Assembly (NCBI GenBank): GCA_022565155.1
Contig: JADFKB010000017.1
Location: 1-35,699 of the forward strand
DNA from: Chloroflexota bacterium
GTDB taxonomy: Bacteria; Chloroflexota; Dehalococcoidia; DSTF01; RBG-16-68-14
Direction: 5' to 3'
DNA length: 35,699 nucleotides
The translations under genes were made by a program, and so were the position numbers. The stretch's first letter is position 1. Each line of letters starts with the position of its first letter. The notes beneath the pieces were generated by a model that was given only the letters and a program-made list of their open reading frames with translations, did not search any database and was not told the origin of the DNA. Shown here one piece after another: positions 24,194 through 32,470 of this stretch.

Positions 24194-26254
24194 TCAGCAG
24201 CTATGCCCGTATTGCGATATCACACCGAGCAGATCCCACAGCCCGATATGTCCGTCGGGAGGCCCCAGCGCGTACTGATTTTCGCCTGGGGGCGGCGGAG
24301 AGCGGTCGAACGCTGGATGGTAGGAGACCATGTCTTCCGGGCGCGCTTGAGGGTCACTGTAGCGATTCACTGGCGCTGTTCCATTGCCGTCATTCGTGCC
24401 TAATCGAAACACCACTGCCAAGACATCTGTCAGCAACGCGATATCACCGTCCCGAGCGCCATCCGTCGCCGGCACGTCGTAGAAGTCCCAGTAGTTGTTT
24501 GGGTCACGCAGCCCGCCGATGAACGGGTTGCTCCCCAGCTCTGCGACGTCCGTACAGCCATCGCCGTCGCTGTCTTTACTGGTATCGAATGAGCCAGGGC
24601 CCACGAACGCGTCCGGGCAGTCTGCCGCGGCCCCGCCGATGCTTTCGGGGCAGGCGGCAAAGAACGCTATCTCCTGCTGCTGATAGCCCAACGGATCAAG
24701 ATCCATCGGTGAGTAGCGCTCCGAACCGTCCCGCGTCCAGCGGAAGACGGGGCTGTATCGGGCATTCGTATCCTCTGCTACCCCGGCATCTGCAGGGGCA
24801 AAGAACGCAACACCGAGATCTCGGTAGTCACCGTTCGGTTCCGGTTGTGAGGCGCTATAGCGGCTCTCACCGGTCTCCACGTGCTGCCAACGGCGAATCT
24901 CTTGGAAGCCGGGCACAGGTATATCGGAGGCATAGAAGCTTACGCCCGCAGGCTCGAAACCGCCCGGCGCTGGAGCGCTGCCAGCCAAGTAGATGGTACG
25001 CCCCTGATCGTCGATCCATTCTGTGACAGCAACAGCGAGCCGTATTTCGTGGAGGTACACCTGATACGTTTCACCGCTGGCGTATGAGATGTACATGGTG
25101 CGGTCTCCATCCCGGCTGTACACCTCGTGTTGAACGCCTGTATAGCAAGGGAACGGAACAACCCTACCGGCGGTGTTTGGCGGATGAAAGAACCGGCAAT
25201 CGACCATCACACTATCAGCTTCGTCCCATGGGCCTGTCAGCGCGTCCGATACTCGCACGTTGATAGACGTGGTAAAGTTCGTCGCGTACACGGCAACCCA
25301 CTTTCCGAGAAAATGATTGTATGCCACCTCCACTCCGTTATGCATGCCCGGTTGCCTCCAGAGAGCGCCTACGTTTGCGAGAGCCGGATCCCAGTAGCCC
25401 GCCTGCGGATCCCACAAGCCGGTCAGCCAGCGGCCGGGCTCATCTGGGCTGCCAGGTTCCCAGTACTCGTAGTCGGCCGGGGAATCGAAGCGGGCCGTGG
25501 GCACCCGGCTCAAGATGGTATCCGTCGTCCATAGCTGACGCGACATGTTAGAGAAGACGTAGACATACTCGCCGTCAACGTATATTCTGTTTGGCAAGGG
25601 AACGCCCTTCCGCCAGACGAGATCGCCCCCAAGCGCCCGTTCGCCGGAGAGAGTGCCAGTATCGAACGAGGCGATCCCAATTCCCGCTACCTTCCACGGA
25701 ACGGGCGAATCCGGAACTACTGATGCGTAGAAGAAATGCACCGTGTCCGTGGCTGTCGCTGCCATTCCCAGCGGCCAAACCGTCAGCTCCCTCGGCCAAT
25801 CAACCGCGAGTAACGGCACAGCAGCGCCATTCGCCTCCTTGGGTGTGAGGGTGATGCAGTCTGAGGCATCGGTGTCCGCGCTCCAACCGATGCTGTTGGG
25901 AATCTGCCCGCCGGTGATCCGCAACGTATCGCCAAAGTTCCAGTACACGACACCGCCGATCGCGACAGTATTGCCTCCGTCCTGGCCGATAATGCCTGCA
26001 CCCACTTTGGAGCTGCCCATCATCGAGCAGACAGGCCGGTTGGCCAATACGACAAACGGACGCTCCTCCAGGTAGGGCAACTGCTGTTGCGCAACGCTTG
26101 GAGTCGCCGAGCCTGGAAGTCGAGGAAATCCTAGAAGCGAAGCACCGGCGATACTAGCGACGATTACGAACACTCGTATCGTTGGGATGATCAGCGCCTG
26201 GAAGCCACGCTGGTTTCTACGCCAGATCGAGTACAAATTGGTTGGCACCACCAC
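24194..26254 (-). CDS. Large secreted protein: FGDT-type propeller, DUF5648-like domain, calcium module
   Basis: The 686-residue protein has an N-terminal signal or anchor helix (IRVFVIVASIAGASLLGF, about residues 26-45). Residues 60-430 include GGVVYWNFGDTLR and WPLGMAATATDTVHFFYAS and resemble the beta-propeller, glycosidase-like DUF4185 families; this is tentative. Residues 435-535 contain two FYAS/PVFRW-type units similar to DUF5648. A calcium loop (DSDGDGCTD, near 560) leads to a C-terminal module with NNYWDFYDVP, YHPAFDRS and GPPDGHIGLWDLLGVISQYG, ending HSC, a tail I associate with secreted Chloroflexota proteins. The start is one of three consecutive GTG codons, with AAAGGA five bases upstream. 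Substrate unknown; paralogues lie downstream. Confidence 0.75.
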   Translation of the reverse strand: MVVPTNLYSIWRRNQRGFQALIIPTIRVFVIVASIAGASLLGFPRLPGSATPSVAQQQLPYLEERPFVVLANRPVCSMMGSSKVGAGIIGQDGGNTVAIGGVVYWNFGDTLRITGGQIPNSIGWSADTDASDCITLTPKEANGAAVPLLAVDWPRELTVWPLGMAATATDTVHFFYASVVPDSPVPWKVAGIGIASFDTGTLSGERALGGDLVWRKGVPLPNRIYVDGEYVYVFSNMSRQLWTTDTILSRVPTARFDSPADYEYWEPGSPDEPGRWLTGLWDPQAGYWDPALANVGALWRQPGMHNGVEVAYNHFLGKWVAVYATNFTTSINVRVSDALTGPWDEADSVMVDCRFFHPPNTAGRVVPFPCYTGVQHEVYSRDGDRTMYISYASGETYQVYLHEIRLAVAVTEWIDDQGRTIYLAGSAPAPGGFEPAGVSFYASDIPVPGFQEIRRWQHVETGESRYSASQPEPNGDYRDLGVAFFAPADAGVAEDTNARYSPVFRWTRDGSERYSPMDLDPLGYQQQEIAFFAACPESIGGAAADCPDAFVGPGSFDTSKDSDGDGCTDVAELGSNPFIGGLRDPNNYWDFYDVPATDGARDGDIALLTDVLAVVFRLGTNDGNGTAPVNRYSDPQARPEDMVSYHPAFDRSPPPPGENQYALGPPDGHIGLWDLLGVISQYGHSC

Positions 26255-26408
26255 GGACGTCCTTTCCCACCAGGCCCAGGAAGAGTCTGATAACGACGGG
26301 GTCGACTCTCATGCGGGGATTCGCGTTGGCCACCAGACTAACACGCGGCCTAGCTTACTATGGAAACTACGTCCAGTCAAGCAAACAGCATACCGCCCGC
26401 AGATCGTG

Positions 26409-27320
26409 CTACGCTGAACCGCCGTCCGCGGCATCGTCCGGCGGCGCTTCCCGCGTGTCGCCGTCCCAGATGCACGGATTGGTGCCTGCCAGCACCTCCT
26501 CCTGCGACGGGATACGGTCGCCGTCGTCGTTATAGACCAGCGGGTCGCAGCCGGGTGTATCGAGTTCATAGGCGTCCCGCAGCAGGTCGCCGTCCGTATC
26601 GGCGGACGAGGCGTCGGTGCCGAGGAACGATTCAAAGCAATCCGTCAGGGTATCGCTATCGCGGTCGGGACAGGCGGCGTAAAACGCGATCTCGTGCCGC
26701 TCGTAACCGGCGCTCGCCAGATCGAGCGCCGCGTAGCGCTCCGAACCCGCCCGCCTCCAGCGGAAGACGGGGCTGTATCGGACATTCGTAGCCTCTGCTA
26801 CCCCGGCATCCGTGGGGGCGAAGAACGCAACACCCATATCCCGATAGTTGTCGTTCGGTTCCGGTGGTGAGGCGATATAACGACTTTCACCGGTCTCCAC
26901 GTGCTGCCAACGGCGAATCTCTTGGAAGCCGACCACAGAGATATCAGAAGCGTAGAAACTGACGCCCACAGGCCCGAAACTGCTCGGCGCTTACGTGTTG
27001 CCAGCCACGTAGATCGCCCTGCCTCGATCGTCGATCCATTCTATGACAGCAACCGCGAGCCGTATTTCGTGGAGGTACACCTGATACTCTTCTCCGTTGC
27101 TGTATGAGATGGATAAAGTTCGGTCTCCATCCTGGCTGTACACGTCGTGTTGAACCGCCGTATAGCAAGCAACCTTGAGCCCGCCCGGTGCCAGCTGGGC
27201 AGAAGACCAACTCGACCAGACCATAAGAGCAGCAACGACCGATGCGAACACGATGCCCGCTCTGTCAGGGTAGTGGAATGCATCTAAGGCCACCCTCACC
27301 AATTCCTTCTCACCAGACAT
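26409..27320 (-). pseudogene. Mosaic, internally deleted paralogue of the secreted propeller family
   Basis: The reading frame begins with a hydrophobic N-terminus (IVFASVVAALMVW) and jumps straight to CYTAVQHDVYSQDGDRT, corresponding to the last part of the propeller in its neighbours, so about 330 residues are missing. It then meets an in-frame TAA at 26991-26993, after YVAGNT, and continues in the same frame through FYASDISVVGFQEIRRW to calcium repeats ending in DDAADGGSA. The half nearer its 5' end resembles the 24194-26254 gene, while the last 321 bases match the 28309-30180 gene at about 97 percent by eye. The C-terminal part could still be made from an internal GTG, but I call it a pseudogene. 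Confidence 0.8.
26421..26741. repeat. 321-bp near-identical repeat, copy 1
   Basis: Aligned by eye with 28372-28692: same length, no gaps and about nine mismatches. It encodes the calcium-repeat tail of the pseudogene. Similarity falls sharply at both borders, as expected for gene conversion or recent recombination. Confidence 0.85.
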
Positions 27321-27408
27321 GAAGGATGCTAACGTAGCAACGACATGTCTCGGTTGTCAGGGCAACATTGGATGGTAGTGACGGTAGCGCTTCCGGTGGG
27401 TTGAGGGC

Positions 27409-28251
27409 ATGGGGAGACTATCACTTCGCCGGTTCCGCCGCGGGTGGCAGAAGGTCCGGCCACTTCCAACCCCCCGCTATGTCTCCGGTACACCCCGGAT
27501 CGGCGCCGACGAGGACCCGAACCTGCTCCTGATCCCCAGCACGGATACCCTCGCTGCCGCGGCCACATCGGAGCAAGCGGTCAGCTTCGTCATCGACCTC
27601 ATCGGCCAGTTGACGCCGAGTCAAGAGGTCGTCGATCAACAGGCCTACTACCACTTCGCTCGGGCTCAGTTCGGCTCGCACTTCCGCGAAGCCGACCTCA
27701 CAACTGTGCTCTGGGCGGCGGCTACGCTCATCCGTCCGACTAGTTACCTTGAGATCGGCGTTCGTAGGGGGCGCAGTGCTGCAGTGGTCGCGGCCATGTG
27801 CCCGGATTGCGCGATCTTCGGTTTCGATCTCTGGATGCCCGACTACGCCGGGGCACCCAACCCCGGTCCTGAATTTGTCCAGAAGGAGCTGTCCGCCGTA
27901 GGGCATCGCGGCAGTCTGGAGCTGATGTCGGGAGATAGCCGCAAGCTGGTGCCCTCGTTCCTACAACAGCGTCCTAGCTTGTTCTTCGACCTTATCACTG
28001 TCGACGGCGATCATTCGGTCTTCGGCGCGGCGTCCGATCTGGCGAACGTCCTCCCTAGGCTGAAGGTCGGAGGGATCATAGTTTTCGACGACATCGAGAC
28101 TCCCGGACTACGGCGCGCTTGGGACCACTTGGTACAGCGCGACAAACGTTACGTCACTTGGGAATCCGCCGCTACCGGCCAGGGCATCGCCGCGGCCATC
28201 CGGATAGGAGACAAACCGTTGCTTGGAAGAGCCGAGCGCACTCAGCTATGA
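27409..28251 (+). CDS. Class I SAM-dependent methyltransferase (Methyltransf_24-like)
   Basis: The 280-residue protein has a Rossmann-type SAM site: YLEIGVRRGRSAAVVAAM at about residue 113 (motif I), IFGFDLWMPDY (motif II), and FDLITVDGDHSVFGAASDL near residue 195, followed by LKVGGIIVFDDI. This DGDH/FDDI arrangement is typical of the Methyltransf_24 and cephalosporin-hydroxylase-like group, which often modify sugars or secondary metabolites. The 90-residue N-terminus is less conserved, with a basic RRFRRGWQKVR start. GAGGG lies directly before the ATG, so ribosome binding is poorly spaced. It sits on the plus strand among the minus-strand paralogues and converges with the next one. Confidence 0.82.
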   Translation: MGRLSLRRFRRGWQKVRPLPTPRYVSGTPRIGADEDPNLLLIPSTDTLAAAATSEQAVSFVIDLIGQLTPSQEVVDQQAYYHFARAQFGSHFREADLTTVLWAAATLIRPTSYLEIGVRRGRSAAVVAAMCPDCAIFGFDLWMPDYAGAPNPGPEFVQKELSAVGHRGSLELMSGDSRKLVPSFLQQRPSLFFDLITVDGDHSVFGAASDLANVLPRLKVGGIIVFDDIETPGLRRAWDHLVQRDKRYVTWESAATGQGIAAAIRIGDKPLLGRAERTQL

Positions 28252-28308
28252 CCTGAGCCGCGGGTCCGCCTACTTGGGTTACTAGCGTACTCGCTTCTCA
28301 GCAATGTG

Positions 28309-30180
28309 TTACCAATGTTTCTGAACGAGTACAGCGGCCGGCACGCGCACGAAGATTAGCTTAGCCTCGTCGCCGTCCGCGGCATCGTCCGGCGGCGCTT
28401 CCCGCGCGTCGCCGTCCCAGATGCACGGATTGGTGCCTGCCAGCACCTCCTCCTGCGATGGGATACCGTCGCCGTCGTCGTTGTAGACTAGCGGGTCGCA
28501 GCCGGGCGTATCTAGTTCATACGCGTCCCGCAGCAGGTCGCCGTCCGTATCGGCGGACGAGGCGTCGGTGCCGAGGAACGATTCAAAGCAATCCGTCAGG
28601 GTATCGCTATCGCGGTCGGGACAGGCGGCGTAAAACGCGATCTCATGCCGCTCGTAACCGGCGCTCGCCAGATCGAGCGCCGCGTAGCGCTCTGCATCGC
28701 CCTGTGTCCAGCGATAGACGGGGGCGAAGCGGCCGTTGCGCCCGCCGCTTGTCGATGCGTCCAGCGGCGCGTAGAAGTCGATGCCCCGATCGACGAACAC
28801 TTCGGTCGAACTGGGCGCGCCGGCGCCGTAGCGGACGGCGCCACTCTCCTCGCCGACCCAGCGGTGGATGGCGGAGAAGCCGGGCACCGGAATATCGGAG
28901 GCGTAGAACGCGAGGCCGTCCGCGGCGAACGAGGCCGGCGGCTCCGCTCCGGCGGGCAGATAGACCGCACGATCATATTTGTCTTTGTCGCGCCACTGGC
29001 GGATGCCGGCGGCCAGGCGAATTTCGTGCAGGTACACCTCGTACGCGCCACCGTTACTGTAGGTGACGTAGATCGTCCGGCCGCCGTCGCGCGCGTAGAC
29101 CTCGTGCTGGCTGCCCGTATAGCAAAGGAAGCCTTCTCTTATCGGTGCGTGGAAGGCAGAACATCGCACCAGCAGCGTCTCCGGCCCGTCCCAGGGCCCG
29201 GTCAGCTCATCCGCAGCCCGAACGCTGACGGCCGTCATAAAGTTGGAGGTGTACACGGCCAGCCAGCGGCCTAGAAACTCGTTGTATGCCAGCTCAACGC
29301 CGTTATGGTTCATCGCTTGCCGCCAGAGCGGCTCAATCTCCGACAGCTCCGGTCGCCAGCTGTTTGCCTCCTCGTCCCAGAGGCCGGCCAGCCAGCGGCC
29401 GGGCGTCACGGCATCGCCCGCCTGCCAGTACTCGTAGCTACTGAGCGACTCGATCTCGGTCTTAGGCACGCGCGCCAGCACGGCACCCTTCGTCCACGCA
29501 TCAACCGCTACGTTGTGCTGGACGTAGACGTATTCTTCGTCAGCAAACGTCCGCGATGGCAACGGCCCGCCAGCGGGCCACGGCAGCGCGCCGTCCAGTG
29601 CCCGCTCCGCCTCCAACGTCTCCGTGTCGAACGACGCCAGGCCAATCCCGGCGACTGTCCACGCTCCCTCTTCGCCGCCTTCCTTCGCGACAACAGAGGC
29701 GTAGTAGAAATGGACGGTGCCGGCAGACGTCTCCTCCATCCCCAGCGGCCAAAGGCTCCGCTCTGAACCAGGGTCATGGGGTAGCAGCGGCGCCGACGAT
29801 GCTGTCGTCCCTTTCGGCACTAACGTGATGCAGTCTGACGCGTCGCGGTCGCTGCTCCAGCCAAGGCTGTTCGGTATGATACTGCCGTCAGCCAGCACGG
29901 TATCGCCGAAGCTCCAGTAGACAACCCCGCCGGCGACGACCGAGTGGCCGCCGTCCGCACCCACCACGCCCGCCTTCGATAGCTGGCTGCCCAGCAGCGA
30001 ACAGACGAAGCGATCCGCCAGCACGACGACGGGATGCTCCTGAAGGAACGCGTGATCGGGCTCCGGCATCGGCTCAGATAGCGCCGTCCAGCTAATCGAA
30101 GCGGTGAAGACAATCGATAGCAATGCCGAGAGCAACACCGCGATCAGCGTCCGTACTCTCCAGCGCGAAGGTCGAGCCAT
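28309..30180 (-). CDS. Secreted paralogue: FGDT-type propeller, DUF5648-like domain, calcium repeats
   Basis: The 623-residue protein starts with a clear signal peptide (MARPSRWRVRTLIAVLLSALL, hydrophobic to about residue 30). The propeller-like part (about 45-420) has GGVVYWSFGDTVL, NSLGWSSDRDASDC and WPLGMEETSAGTVHFYYAS, matching the 24194-26254 gene block by block. DUF5648-like units follow (FYASDIPVPGFSAIHRW, RFAPVYRWTQGDAERY), then calcium loops (DRDSDTLTDCFE, DTDGDLLRDAYE, NDDGDGIPSQEE). It lacks the HSC tail and ends in an unrelated basic/hydrophobic stretch, FVRVPAAVLVQKHW, which may mark a rearranged 3' end. GAGGGAAG precedes the ATG. Function unknown; probably an extracellular carbohydrate-active or adhesive protein. 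Confidence 0.75.
   Translation of the reverse strand: MARPSRWRVRTLIAVLLSALLSIVFTASISWTALSEPMPEPDHAFLQEHPVVVLADRFVCSLLGSQLSKAGVVGADGGHSVVAGGVVYWSFGDTVLADGSIIPNSLGWSSDRDASDCITLVPKGTTASSAPLLPHDPGSERSLWPLGMEETSAGTVHFYYASVVAKEGGEEGAWTVAGIGLASFDTETLEAERALDGALPWPAGGPLPSRTFADEEYVYVQHNVAVDAWTKGAVLARVPKTEIESLSSYEYWQAGDAVTPGRWLAGLWDEEANSWRPELSEIEPLWRQAMNHNGVELAYNEFLGRWLAVYTSNFMTAVSVRAADELTGPWDGPETLLVRCSAFHAPIREGFLCYTGSQHEVYARDGGRTIYVTYSNGGAYEVYLHEIRLAAGIRQWRDKDKYDRAVYLPAGAEPPASFAADGLAFYASDIPVPGFSAIHRWVGEESGAVRYGAGAPSSTEVFVDRGIDFYAPLDASTSGGRNGRFAPVYRWTQGDAERYAALDLASAGYERHEIAFYAACPDRDSDTLTDCFESFLGTDASSADTDGDLLRDAYELDTPGCDPLVYNDDGDGIPSQEEVLAGTNPCIWDGDAREAPPDDAADGDEAKLIFVRVPAAVLVQKHW
28372..28692. repeat. 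321-bp near-identical repeat, copy 2
   Basis: Partner of the copy in the pseudogene; encodes the calcium-repeat tail of the intact gene. See the first copy for the comparison. Confidence 0.85.
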
Positions 30181-30243
30181 CTTCCCTCTTCGTAGCTAGC
30201 TACTCCGCTCAGCGCGCAAAGCTATCACCATGATACTGTACCT

Positions 30244-30269
30244 CCCGCCTATCACGCGCCGTAGGCGGG
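30244..30269. other. 8-bp stem hairpin between divergent genes
   Basis: CCCGCCTA and TAGGCGGG pair perfectly around a 10-base loop in the 161-bp gap between the divergent secreted-protein and membrane-anchored genes. It could be an operator or a structural repeat. No T-run follows. Confidence 0.4.
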
Positions 30270-30300
30270 CAGGCTGGTATTCCGTCCCATGCGGCGGGCA

Positions 30301-30338
30301 CGTCTCGCCCTCGTTCTTTCTGCTACACTCCGACCACC
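30301..30338 (+). promoter_or_regulatory. Promoter module, copy 1 of a 38-bp repeat
   Basis: TGC-TACACT forms an extended -10 whose last base is 12 bases before the ATG of the membrane-anchored protein. The 38-bp block matches 32974-33011 with three mismatches, one of them inside the -10 hexamer. Confidence 0.5.
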
Positions 30339-30341
30339 GAA

Positions 30342-30824
30342 ATGGAACAGCACACCTCAGGCCGCTCCGACAACCGGCTCCTGCGCTGGGCAGTTGCCGC
30401 AGCGATCCTCGGCGGCGCCGCGATCGTTGTCACGCTCCTCATCCTCCGAGCCATTCCAAGCGAAGCGGAAGTCGAGATCGAGATCGCCGGTTGGCGGGTG
30501 CCCGTTGGCGTCGTCATCAGCACCGACGACGTAAAGTCGCGCCTGCCTGGGATCGTCATCAGCTCCCTCCTCGGCGACAAGCCGGTGATCCAGATTAACG
30601 CCGGTCGGGTCGAACAGAGCAAACCCGGCGAACTCACGATTCAGCCACTCAGCGGCGGCAAGAGCGTCAGCTACGAGCTGACGGAAAGCACGAGGATCCT
30701 CGATATCCGCACTTTTGCCAGTGCGACGGGATTCGAGGAAGGAGAGCTAGCGGCGGTGATCACCAGCCCGGGCGGTAACGAGGCGTTCCTGGTGCTGACG
30801 GGCATCACCCGCGCCTCCGATTAG
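30342..30824 (+). CDS. Membrane-anchored hypothetical protein
   Basis: A 160-residue protein with a short polar N-terminus, one transmembrane helix (LLRWAVAAAILGGAAIVVTLLIL, about 14-36) and an extracytoplasmic domain of about 120 residues rich in beta-type segments (EVEIEIAGWRVPVGVVIST, GELAAVITSPGG). No cysteine lipobox is present. I do not recognise the domain. A promoter lies directly upstream with almost no leader and no Shine-Dalgarno. Codon use is like the core genes, so it looks like a real gene, but nothing in the neighbourhood gives a firm function. Confidence 0.7.
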   Translation: MEQHTSGRSDNRLLRWAVAAAILGGAAIVVTLLILRAIPSEAEVEIEIAGWRVPVGVVISTDDVKSRLPGIVISSLLGDKPVIQINAGRVEQSKPGELTIQPLSGGKSVSYELTESTRILDIRTFASATGFEEGELAAVITSPGGNEAFLVLTGITRASD

Positions 30825-30903
30825 CTAACCGCACGCGGAGCCGTCAGGCCGAGTGTTTCGATGTTCCTATATCCTGCTGGAGCCCATCGCTGGCGCTGGG
30901 AAC

Positions 30904-31053
30904 CTACAGCAGTTTGCGTTGCTCCTGCAGGAATGCGTGATCGGGTTCCGGCATCGGCTCAGACTCAACCGTCCAGCTAACCGAAGCGGCGAGCGATATC
31001 GAGAGCAACGCCGCGAACAGCGCCGCCGCTCTCCAGCGCGATGTTCGAGCCAT
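30904..31053 (-). pseudogene. 49-codon remnant of a fourth secreted paralogue (signal peptide only)
   Basis: On the minus strand, ATG to TAG encodes MARTSRWRAAALFAALL, a hydrophobic signal core, then SEPMPEPDHAFLQEQRKLL. The complete gene at 28309-30180 begins MARPSRWRVRTLIAVLL and has the identical SEPMPEPDHAFLQE stretch, after which the remnant diverges and stops. Similarity also extends upstream into the leader (GAAGATGG and the GAGTAGCTA region). It is therefore the 5' end of a duplicated copy whose body has been lost. It is too short to be functional as a propeller. Confidence 0.8.
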
Positions 31054-31192
31054 CTTCACCTTCGTCGTTAGCTACTCCACACAGCCTGCAGTGCAATCTT
31101 CAGACCGTCGTGACCCGGCGGCTCCTCGCAGCGCTGGCGGCTGTTGCTGCGGTCTGGCCCCTGGTGAGGGTGGCGGGTTGAGCAGAACCGAG

Positions 31193-32470
31193 CTAGACGC
31201 CCAACTCTTTCAACCTTCGCTCCGCCTCCGACACCGCGGTGTAGAACGCCCCGCGCGCCATCAGCGACGTCTCGGCAGCGGCGCGAGCGGCAAACAGCTC
31301 CCCCCAGAGCCGCCAGCCTTCGACGTTGTCCGGCTCCCCCTTACGCACCACATCGACCAGATGGCAGGCAAGCTGCAGGTCGCCGTCGTCCCGCAGCTTA
31401 CGGGCGCGGGCGAGGATCGATTCCGACCCGGTGGCGCCGACCAGAGCCGCCGCGACGTCATGCGAGTGCGCGGGCAGGATGTTGGCTGGGTCGCCGTCGT
31501 ACCAGCCACCGTAGAGGCGGTAGACGTTGCGGGCGATAAACTCCGGGTGGTCGTAGATCGGCCGCAGCCAGGGCTTGCCGGTCGATGGGAAGTCGATCTG
31601 ACGGATGATATCTTCCAGCCACTTTCCCTCGTTCATGCCGGCGACCACTTGGTCGTGGATCGAGCGCAGGAAGTCGGATGTCGAAAGCAGCGCGTCCTGG
31701 ATGCGCTCCTCGCCGGACATGGCGGGGCCGTGGCCGGGCAGCAGGTGCAACGGGCGCTTGGCGGCCATCTCAACCAGCGCGTCCGCCCAATCTTTGGCGT
31801 AGCGCTGCACCTTGTACGGATTGCCGCCGTTGGGAGAGGCCCAGACGAACGTATCGCCGGTGCAGAGGACGCGCCGGCCCGGCGAGAAGACCCACGTTTC
31901 GTCGTCCGTCTCGCCACGGGAGTGGTGTAACTCGAAATGCTCGCCGCCGACCGTGACGATCGCCTCGTCGCTGTACTCGATGTCCGGGTACGTCCAGGTC
32001 ACCGTGTTCCACGCCTTGGTCTCTTCTGGCAGGTTGAACTGCACGCGGTTGATGAAGTTGTTCTGCTCCGCCATCTGCCGGTAGCGGTCGAATCGATGAC
32101 GGATGTCGCGATGCCCAACGATGCGCGGCCGGGCGAAGCCACGTTCGGAGGCGTCCGCTATGATCGTCTCCGCGCCCGTGACGTGGTCGATGTGGCCGTG
32201 CGTGTACGCGATCGTTTCGACCGGCGCCTTGGAGAATTGCTCTCGCAGGCTCTGCACCATCCCCGGCGCGAACCACTGGGGGTTGGTGTCGACCATGAAG
32301 ATCGCACCGTCGCAGACGAATGCGGTGCAGTTACCCTGTGTCGGGAAGAAGACGACGCCCTCCGCCACCTCCTCCGCCGGCCCGCGATAGTAGAACGCCG
32401 CCTCTTCCTTCTCCATGCCCTTCGCCGATTCGTAGTCGAGCGGCTTCTGCTCGCCGTTATTCGCTGCCAT
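31193..32470 (-). CDS. Alkyl-sulfatase-like metallo-beta-lactamase-fold hydrolase
   Basis: The 425-residue protein has the MBL metal motif T90-HGHID-H96, then GETDDETWVF and LCTGDTFVWASPN, and a helical alkyl-sulfatase dimerisation region containing YDHPEFIARNVYRLYGGWYDGDPANI. This combination is typical of class III alkyl/aryl sulfatases (SdsA1/BDS1 type), which hydrolyse sulfate esters. It lacks the extra SCP2-like C-terminal domain and has no signal peptide, so it is probably cytoplasmic and its substrate may differ. The N-terminal GNCTAFVCDGAIFMVDT strand is normal for the fold. The ATG is separated by a long non-coding stretch from the next gene. Confidence 0.85.
   Translation of the reverse strand: MAANNGEQKPLDYESAKGMEKEEAAFYYRGPAEEVAEGVVFFPTQGNCTAFVCDGAIFMVDTNPQWFAPGMVQSLREQFSKAPVETIAYTHGHIDHVTGAETIIADASERGFARPRIVGHRDIRHRFDRYRQMAEQNNFINRVQFNLPEETKAWNTVTWTYPDIEYSDEAIVTVGGEHFELHHSRGETDDETWVFSPGRRVLCTGDTFVWASPNGGNPYKVQRYAKDWADALVEMAAKRPLHLLPGHGPAMSGEERIQDALLSTSDFLRSIHDQVVAGMNEGKWLEDIIRQIDFPSTGKPWLRPIYDHPEFIARNVYRLYGGWYDGDPANILPAHSHDVAAALVGATGSESILARARKLRDDGDLQLACHLVDVVRKGEPDNVEGWRLWGELFAARAAAETSLMARGAFYTAVSEAERRLKELGV

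Noticed and set aside
31110-31181. 23-codon hydrophobic plus-strand frame (GTG start, VTRRLLAALAAVAAVW)
   Set aside because: It looks like a signal peptide, but no ribosome-binding site or following gene is present; it is probably chance in GC-rich debris.
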